Source: an uncultured Gammaproteobacteria bacterium (GTDB taxonomy: Bacteria > Pseudomonadota > Gammaproteobacteria > GCA-001735895). From it: a stretch of 64,000 nt of DNA. Shown here in pieces: positions 58,304 through 64,000 of this stretch. The notes beneath the pieces were generated by a model. It was not told where the DNA came from, made no database searches, and saw only the letters and a program-made list of their open reading frames with translations. The stretch spans positions 1 through 64,000 of the forward strand of contig CAJXUC010000011.1 of assembly GCA_913061315.1 (NCBI GenBank). The letters are read 5' to 3'. A program made the translations under genes and the position numbers. Numbering within the stretch: the stretch's first letter is position 1; each line of letters starts with the position of its first letter.

Positions 58304-59689
58304 ATGCTAAATATATATAATAGTTTAACTAATCAAAAAGAAGAGTTTAAACCTATCGTGCCAGGGCAGGTAAGCATGTACGTTTGTGGCATGACGGTCT
58401 ATGACTTTTGCCATATTGGTCACGCCCGAGTACTAGTTGTATTTGATGTGGTTTATCGATATTTGCAGCATCTTGGATACGACGTCAATTATGTGCGGAA
58501 CATTACAGATATTGATGACAAAATAATCAATCGAGCCAATGAACGTGGCGAAGATTTTTACCGTCTCACCCAACGCTTTATTGATGCAATGCACGAAGAT
58601 GCCGATGCCTTAGGTGTATTGCGACCCACTAAGGAGCCACGAGCGACCGATAGCATCGGTATCATGTTAAAGATGATTGCTGAGTTGGTAAGCAATGGTC
58701 ACGCTTACCAGGCGCCTAATGGCGACGTTTACTTTTCGGTAGCTAAATATAAAGATTACGGACAGCTCTCTGGTAAAAAAATAGATGAACTGCGTTCAGG
58801 AGAACGAGTCGAGGTTGATACCCAAAAGAATGACCCTCTCGATTTTGTTTTGTGGAAGTCTGCTAAGCCAGGTGAGCCAAGTTGGCCATCGGATTACGGT
58901 GACGGTCGACCCGGGTGGCATATTGAATGCTCAGCAATGTCGACACAAATGCTGGGTAATCATTTTGATATTCATGGGGGAGGACAGGATTTGCAGTTTC
59001 CTCATCATGAAAACGAAATCGCACAGAGTGAATGCTGTACGGGTGAAAAATTTGTTAATTATTGGATGCACAATGGTTTTGTGCGCGTAAACGAAGAGAA
59101 AATGTCTAAATCGTTAGGTAATTTTTTCACCTTACGAGATGTGTCAAAAGATTTTAAAGCGGAAGAAATTCGTTACTTTATACTCAGCAGTCATTATCGA
59201 AGTCAGCTGAACTATTCTGAAGACCAACTCAATAATGCTAGGAGTGCCCTCAAACGCTTTTATGGCGCTTTGTTAGGCGCTGAAATATGCGAGCCACTAA
59301 GCAATACAGATTATCAAAAACGCTTTGAAGCAGCGTTAAATGATGATTTTAACACTGCAAATGCGGTTGCTGTATTATTCGATTTAGTCCGAGATATTAA
59401 TCGAGCTAAAACTGAAGACTCAGCTACGGTCAATGCATTAGCCAGCTTGCTAAAGTATTTAGGTGGTATTATCGGTTTACTTCAAAGTGATGCTGAGTCT
59501 TACCTAAAAGGGCAGGTGGGTGATTACTCTGGTTTAAATGACGATAAAGTTGATGATTTGATCAAGCAAAGACTGGATGCAAGAGACAATAGGGACTGGG
59601 CTTTAGCTGATCGCATCCGAGATGAATTAACCGCTGCGCGAATTGTGTTAGAGGATGGCGTTGGTGGGACGCGATGGCGTCGAGGTTAA
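58304..59689 (+). CDS. cysS: Cysteinyl-tRNA synthetase
   Basis: Class I synthetase of 461 aa (same length as E. coli) when started at ATG 58304; an upstream in-frame start at 58217 adds 29 unconserved residues. C28 (YVCGMTVYD) is the first zinc ligand, HIGH is at 37-40 (CHIGHARV), GWHIECSAM supplies the second zinc ligand, and KMSKS is at about 266-270. It is divergent from the cyclophilin gene and precedes the tRNA cluster. Confidence 0.96.
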   Translation: MLNIYNSLTNQKEEFKPIVPGQVSMYVCGMTVYDFCHIGHARVLVVFDVVYRYLQHLGYDVNYVRNITDIDDKIINRANERGEDFYRLTQRFIDAMHEDADALGVLRPTKEPRATDSIGIMLKMIAELVSNGHAYQAPNGDVYFSVAKYKDYGQLSGKKIDELRSGERVEVDTQKNDPLDFVLWKSAKPGEPSWPSDYGDGRPGWHIECSAMSTQMLGNHFDIHGGGQDLQFPHHENEIAQSECCTGEKFVNYWMHNGFVRVNEEKMSKSLGNFFTLRDVSKDFKAEEIRYFILSSHYRSQLNYSEDQLNNARSALKRFYGALLGAEICEPLSNTDYQKRFEAALNDDFNTANAVAVLFDLVRDINRAKTEDSATVNALASLLKYLGGIIGLLQSDAESYLKGQVGDYSGLNDDKVDDLIKQRLDARDNRDWALADRIRDELTAARIVLEDGVGGTRWRRG

Positions 59690-59827
59690 GTGTAATTGTG
59701 TTAGAGGAAATAATTTAATAGAATGTTTCTAATCTCATTAGAAAAAAAGATGATAAAAACTGTAATGTTCAATTGACTGGAATTTTTGTTCAGCGTATTA
59801 TCTCGCGCCTTGCTGATTGGCAGATTT

Positions 59828-59904
59828 CGGGGTGTAGCGCAGCCTGGTAGCGCAACTGCTTTGGGAGCAGTGGGTCGGGAGTTCGAATCTCTCCACCCCG
59901 ACCA
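59828..59904 (+). tRNA. tRNA-Pro (TGG)
   Basis: A 77-nt cloverleaf: acceptor CGGGGTG/CACCCCG, anticodon loop with TGG, T-loop GTTCGAATC, and encoded CCA at 59902-59904. First of four tRNAs. Confidence 0.95.
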
Positions 59905-60080
59905 AATAAGTAAAGATAGTTAGATTGTGAAATGAAGGTCATTTACCAGGTGATCTGATCAAACTAACTAATTTTTAAATATCAACCTAACGGTTGATGG
60001 CAGGACGCCGGATTTCGATTGAACTCAATACTTGAGAGATTTTTAAGCTATAGTTCAGTCGATTCAGGATCAGGGTTACT

Positions 60081-60157
60081 GCGCCCGTAGCTCATTTGGA
60101 TAGAGCATCGGCCTTCTAAGCCGAGGGTAGCAGGTTCGAATCCTGCCGGGCGTGCCA
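60081..60157 (+). tRNA. tRNA-Arg (TCT)
   Basis: A 77-nt cloverleaf: acceptor GCGCCCG/CGGGCGT (first pair G-U), anticodon TCT in CTTCTAA, T-loop GTTCGAATC, encoded CCA at 60155-60157. Confidence 0.95.
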
Positions 60158-60164
60158 TTTTATG

Positions 60165-60240
60165 GTGGGCGTAGCTCAGTTGGTAGAGTGCAAGATTGTG
60201 ATTCTTGTTGTCGTGGGTTCGATCCCCATCGTCCACCCCA
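60165..60240 (+). tRNA. tRNA-His (GTG)
   Basis: A 76-nt cloverleaf: acceptor GTGGGCG/CGTCCAC, anticodon GTG, encoded CCA at 60238-60240. The G at 60164 is the encoded G-1 opposite C73, as expected for tRNA-His. It is only 7 nt after tRNA-Arg. Confidence 0.95.
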
Positions 60241-60247
60241 TATTGAC

Positions 60248-60285
60248 CCAATACTTGTTAGTTGATTCTAACTAACAAGTATTGG
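60248..60285 (+). repeat. 16-bp perfect hairpin between tRNA-His and tRNA-Leu
   Basis: CCAATACTTGTTAGTT (60248-60263) and AACTAACAAGTATTGG (60270-60285) pair without mismatch around a 6-nt loop. AAAAA follows on the plus strand and there is no T-run, so it is not a standard plus-strand terminator. It may be a processing or stabilising stem in the tRNA precursor, or a regulator site. Confidence 0.8.
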
Positions 60286-60363
60286 AAAAATCGAAATAGA
60301 TAGTCGACAGTTCATTTTGAACTATTGATCACCAATTTATCTTACGATACAAGCGAGTTATGT

Positions 60364-60448
60364 GCGAGAGTGGCGGAATTGGTAGACGCGCCAGATTTAG
60401 GTTCTGGTATCTTAGGATGTGAGAGTTCGAGTCTCTCCTTTCGCACCA
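60364..60448 (+). tRNA. tRNA-Leu (TAG)
   Basis: An 85-nt class II tRNA with a long variable arm: acceptor GCGAGAG/CTTTCGC, anticodon TAG in ATTTAGG, T-loop GTTCGAGTC, encoded CCA at 60446-60448. The Pro-Arg-His-Leu set next to tig resembles the pseudomonad arrangement. Confidence 0.95.
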
Positions 60449-60568
60449 TTTTTTATTCAACCCTTTTTTATGTCAAGTGAATAAAAGTACTAGTCCAGTT
60501 TAATGTAAGCCAGTACACTCATTGGCAATAATATCCCTTCTTATAGAAAAAAATCACGAGATTTTATC

Positions 60569-61879
60569 ATGCAAGTATCTATCGAAATGCTCGAAGGCCT
60601 CGAACGCCAAATGACTGTTCAAATTCCTTCAGACACGGTAACACAGGCAGTTGAAAAAAAGCTTAAAGAGCTTTCAAAGACTGTTAAAATTGATGGTTTT
60701 CGACAAGGAAAAGTCCCCTTGAAAGTGGTTCAGCAAAAGTTTGGTGGGCATATTCGTCAAGAAGTAGTTGGCGACGTACTTGAGTCATCATACCAACAAG
60801 CACTTATGCAAGAAAAAGTTCGTCCGGCAGGCATGCCCAACATTAAATCAGTTACATCAGAAGAAAAAGAAGATATGACTTATGTAGCTGTCTTTGAGGT
60901 CTATCCTGAAATTGAAAAGATACATCTTGATTCTATCAGCATCGAAAAGCCAACTGCAGAAATTGGCGACGAAGATTTTAATGACATGATTACCAAGTTA
61001 CGTGAGCAACGTAAAGACTGGGCAGAAGTAGAGCGTGCAGCAACTAAAGGTGACAAAGTCACCGTAGATTTTGAAGGCAAAATAGAAGGTGAGCTTTTCG
61101 AAGGTGGTGCTGGCAAAGATATGGATGTCGAAATCGGTGCAGGCCAAATGCTGAAAGAATTTGAAGATGGTTTAGATGGTATTTTAGTTGGCGAAGAAAA
61201 AATTGCGGAGGTTAATTTTCCTGAAGATTATCATGGGAAAGATGTTGCGGGTAAGAAAGCAGCGTTTACTCTCAAGGCAACCAAAATTTCCGAACCCGTT
61301 CTACCAGCAGTTGATGCTGAATTTGCTAAGGCATTTGGCGTTGAAGATGGTGATATTGAAAAGATGAATGCTGATATTCGAGCCAATATGGAAAAAGAGC
61401 TGAAACAACGTTTGAAATCTGAATTAAAAAATGCGGTTATGGTCGGACTGTTGGAAGCCAATGAAATTATTGCGCCAACAGCGCTAGTAGCTGAAGAAGT
61501 TAAAGCATTAAAAGAGCAAGCCGCGCAACGCATGAGTCAAGGACAAGGCATGGAATCTTTTGATACCTCCAGTCTACCCGATGAGCTTTTTAAAGAAGAA
61601 GGTTCAAAACGAGTAAAACTAGGATTATTGGTCAGTGAAATTATTAAAACGGCTGAGATTAAGCCTGATGAATCGATAATTGACTCTACTTTGAAAGAAA
61701 TGGCGCAATCATACGAAGATCCTGCCCAAGTGGAAGATTATTATCGTCAAAATAAGCAAGCTCGTGCAAATCTTGAAGCAATGGTACTTGAAGATCAAGT
61801 TGTTGATCATATATTGAATCAAGCGAAAGTAACTGATAAAGCATCAAGCTTTAAAGAATTAATGAATGGTGACGCTTAA
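60569..61879 (+). CDS. tig: Trigger factor
   Basis: Ribosome-bound chaperone of 436 aa. The N-terminal ribosome-docking region includes the signature DGFRQGKVP (about residues 43-51). The FKBP-type PPIase domain is around KVTVDFEGKIEGELFEGG (about 160-177), followed by a long helical chaperone domain. It is followed by clpP and clpX, as is standard. Confidence 0.96.
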   Translation: MQVSIEMLEGLERQMTVQIPSDTVTQAVEKKLKELSKTVKIDGFRQGKVPLKVVQQKFGGHIRQEVVGDVLESSYQQALMQEKVRPAGMPNIKSVTSEEKEDMTYVAVFEVYPEIEKIHLDSISIEKPTAEIGDEDFNDMITKLREQRKDWAEVERAATKGDKVTVDFEGKIEGELFEGGAGKDMDVEIGAGQMLKEFEDGLDGILVGEEKIAEVNFPEDYHGKDVAGKKAAFTLKATKISEPVLPAVDAEFAKAFGVEDGDIEKMNADIRANMEKELKQRLKSELKNAVMVGLLEANEIIAPTALVAEEVKALKEQAAQRMSQGQGMESFDTSSLPDELFKEEGSKRVKLGLLVSEIIKTAEIKPDESIIDSTLKEMAQSYEDPAQVEDYYRQNKQARANLEAMVLEDQVVDHILNQAKVTDKASSFKELMNGDA

Positions 61880-61958
61880 TTAAAAAGGCGTCAGTTCAAA
61901 GCTTGATATTTAGTACACGGTCATAACATGGGCCAAAAAAATAACGAGATTGTAAAAT

Positions 61959-62618
61959 ATGAGCGAATTTAATATCACTGGTGGAATTACTTCTATGCTT
62001 TCAAAGATGGATAATACTCAAGCAAATATGGTTCCAATGGTAGTCGAACAGTCTGCCCGTGGTGAACGAGCTTATGATATATATTCTCGCCTTTTAAAAG
62101 AACGAGTCATATTTGTTGTGGGTCCAATAGAAGACCACATGGCTAATTTAATTGTTGCTCAATTGTTATTTCTTGAATCTGAGAATCCCGATAAGGATAT
62201 TTCTTTGTATATTAATAGCCCAGGTGGATCAGTAACTGCGGGTCTTGCGATTTACGACACAATGCAATTTATCAAACCTGATGTTAGTACCTTGTGTACT
62301 GGACAAGCTGCAAGTATGGGCGCTATATTATTGTCTGGTGGCTGTGCTGGAAAACGTTATGGATTGCCACATTCAAGAGTAATGATTCATCAACCATTGG
62401 GTGGTTTTCAAGGCCAAGCGAGTGATTTTGAAATTCATGCTAAAGAAATTCTTGCTGTTCGTGGAAGACTAAATAAATTGCTTTCCAAACATTCTGGCCA
62501 ATCAGAAGACGTTATAGGCAATGATACCGACCGTGATAATTTCATGAGTGCCGAACAATCAGTCGAATACGGGTTAATGGATAAAGTTTTAACTTCACGT
62601 GCCGACCCTGAAGAATAA
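61959..62618 (+). CDS. clpP: ATP-dependent Clp protease, proteolytic subunit
   Basis: Serine protease subunit of 219 aa that forms the 14-mer degradation chamber. Catalytic triad S119 (GQAASMGA), H144 (MIHQPLGG) and D193 (DTDRDNFMS). The N-terminus is longer than the mature family form and would be processed. It lies between tig and clpX. Confidence 0.97.
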   Translation: MSEFNITGGITSMLSKMDNTQANMVPMVVEQSARGERAYDIYSRLLKERVIFVVGPIEDHMANLIVAQLLFLESENPDKDISLYINSPGGSVTAGLAIYDTMQFIKPDVSTLCTGQAASMGAILLSGGCAGKRYGLPHSRVMIHQPLGGFQGQASDFEIHAKEILAVRGRLNKLLSKHSGQSEDVIGNDTDRDNFMSAEQSVEYGLMDKVLTSRADPEE

Positions 62619-62731
62619 AACAAAAAAGTACTTTTTCAGTTGTACTTGCCATAATGGTCTAATACCATGGGATATATGTACTACTTAATTAACATTAGGA
62701 ATTAGTTTAGCACCAGATATCGGTTGTAATT

Positions 62732-64000
62732 ATGAGTGAAGATAAAACAAATAATAAAGATGAAAAGCTTCTGTATTGCTCTTTTTGTGGCAAGAGTCAG
62801 CACGAAGTAAAAAAGCTGATTGCTGGGCCTTCTGTTTTCGTTTGTGATGAATGCGTTGATCTTTGTAACGACATCATCCGAGAAGAAATACAGGAAAAGA
62901 TTGACGATACCGAAGGCAAACTACCCATTCCACATGAAATATTCGACGTATTAGACGAATATGTTATTGGCCAAAGTCGTGCAAAGAAAGTTCTTGCAGT
63001 GGCCGTCTACAATCATTACAAACGCCTTGAAGCGGGTCACATAAAAGATGAGATCGAACTATCTAAAAGTAATATTCTTTTAATTGGACCAACTGGTTCA
63101 GGTAAAACTCTTCTAGCCGAAACACTGGCTCGTTTGCTCAATGTACCCTTTGCCATTGCTGATGCTACAACCCTTACTGAAGCGGGTTATGTTGGAGAAG
63201 ATGTTGAAAATATTATCCAAAAATTATTGCAAAAGTGTGACTACGATGTTGAAAAGGCTCAGACAGGTATTGTCTACATAGATGAAATTGATAAGATTTC
63301 AAGAAAATCTGATAATCCATCTATAACACGGGACGTCTCTGGTGAGGGTGTACAACAAGCCTTGTTAAAGCTTATTGAAGGAACAGTGGCCTCAGTGCCA
63401 CCACAAGGGGGTAGAAAGCATCCGCAGCAAGAATTTTTACAGGTCGATACCAGTAAAATCTTATTTATTTGTGGTGGAGCATTCTCTGGTCTAGACAAGG
63501 TGATCCTGAATCGCTCTGAAAAAGGTGGTATTGGTTTTGGTGCAAGTCTTAAAAACCAAGATAAAGAAAAGTTATTTGGTGAAGTTATCAGTGAAGTTGA
63601 GCCAGAAGACTTAATCAAATATGGCTTAATTCCAGAATTTGTTGGTCGTTTACCGGTAGTGGCAACTCTTGAAGAACTTGATGAAGTTGCTCTTATTAAA
63701 ATCCTCACTGAACCTAAAAACGCCATAACAAAACAATATCAGAAAATGTTTGAACTCGAAGGCTGTGAAATTGAGTTTCGCACTGATTCATTAAGCGCGG
63801 TTGCTAAAAAGGCCATGGAAAGAAAAACAGGTGCTCGCGGCTTGAGAACTATTCTTGAAAACACGTTGCTTGAAATTATGTATGATCTACCGTCAATGGA
63901 AAATGTAAGCAAAGTTGTTGTTGATGCATCTGTAATTGAAGGTAATTCACAACCTTATATTATTTATGAGGGTGGTGAGTTGCATAAGCGAGTTGCTTCC
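62732..64000 (+). CDS. clpX: ATP-dependent Clp protease ATPase subunit ClpX (3' end cut by the window)
   Basis: AAA+ unfoldase that feeds ClpP. The N-terminal zinc-binding domain has C16 and C19 (YCSFCGKSQ) and a second pair in VCDECVDLC; Walker A is GPTGSGKT (about 119-126), Walker B is VYIDEIDKI near 183, and the sensor-2 region [10 protein letters not shown] is present. 423 codons are in the window, nearly the full family length, so only a few terminal residues and the stop are missing. Confidence 0.97.
   Translation, partial: MSEDKTNNKDEKLLYCSFCGKSQHEVKKLIAGPSVFVCDECVDLCNDIIREEIQEKIDDTEGKLPIPHEIFDVLDEYVIGQSRAKKVLAVAVYNHYKRLEAGHIKDEIELSKSNILLIGPTGSGKTLLAETLARLLNVPFAIADATTLTEAGYVGEDVENIIQKLLQKCDYDVEKAQTGIVYIDEIDKISRKSDNPSITRDVSGEGVQQALLKLIEGTVASVPPQGGRKHPQQEFLQVDTSKILFICGGAFSGLDKVILNRSEKGGIGFGASLKNQDKEKLFGEVISEVEPEDLIKYGLIPEFVGRLPVVATLEELDEVALIKILTEPKNAITKQYQKMFELEGCEIEFRTDSLSAVAKKAMERKTGARGLRTILENTLLEIMYDLPSMENVSKVVVDASVIEGNSQPYIIYEGGELHKRVAS

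Noticed and set aside
60048..60251. 67-aa minus-strand frame containing GFEPATLGLEGRCSIQMSYG
   Set aside because: This is the well-known false protein produced by translating tRNA genes on the opposite strand; it lies exactly over tRNA-Arg and tRNA-His.
1..64000. CRISPR arrays, insertion sequences, prophage or integron structures
   Set aside because: No spaced repeat array, transposase, integrase or phage gene was seen in either strand.

Overview
The window looks like chromosomal DNA from a free-living, probably marine, gammaproteobacterium. The right-hand 27 kb has the Pseudomonas-type order leuC-leuD-leuB-asd-usg-fimV-truA-trpF-accD-folC-dedD-cvpA-purF-metZ, then cysS, a Pro-Arg-His-Leu tRNA cluster and tig-clpP-clpX. 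Base composition is moderately AT-rich and many genes start with GTG or TTG. The genus cannot be named from sequence alone. I saw no phage, insertion sequence, integron or CRISPR array.

Left part (1-36.5 kb): accessory catabolism and transport. (a) 0.1-6 kb holds an organosulfonate module: the two sulfopyruvate decarboxylase subunits (comD, comE), a LacI-family regulator, and hpsN-hpsO-hpsP for 2,3-dihydroxypropane-1-sulfonate (DHPS). Three phased AAGCGCTT-core palindromes lie between regulator and operon. A phytanoyl-CoA-dioxygenase-family gene, glycerol kinase and transaldolase follow. (b) 10.7-14.8 kb is a secreted PKD-containing subtilase whose gene overlaps that of a lipoprotein. (c) 16-21 kb is a LysR regulator divergent from a polar-amino-acid ABC transporter plus a D-amino-acid aminotransferase. 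(d) 21-28 kb has an EamA exporter, glutaryl-CoA dehydrogenase with a CoA-transferase, a GMC oxidoreductase and a MocR-type regulator. (e) 28-36 kb has an enolase-superfamily enzyme, a PuuB-like FAD oxidase, a polyamine-type ABC transporter and a Ser/Cys proline-racemase-family enzyme. Together these look like an uncharacterised route for an amino-acid-derived or betaine-like compound, and this is the best candidate here for an undescribed pathway.

Right part (36.5-64 kb): mostly housekeeping genes for leucine, aspartate-family, tryptophan, fatty acid, folate, purine and methionine synthesis, the polar hub protein FimV, lipid A synthesis (lpxH), cysteinyl-tRNA synthetase, four tRNAs and the trigger factor-ClpXP proteostasis cluster. 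clpX runs off the right edge.

A recurring theme is gene decay. I reconstructed four broken genes by reading across frames: a universal-stress-protein remnant inside the hps operon, an unidentified eroded gene at 15.3-16.0 kb, a DUF2914 gene broken at an A7 tract that is also a plausible -1 slippery site, and a heavily eroded PLP-dependent cysteine-synthase-like gene at 55.8-56.6 kb. Both ABC operons carry a strong intrinsic terminator between the binding-protein gene and the rest of the operon.
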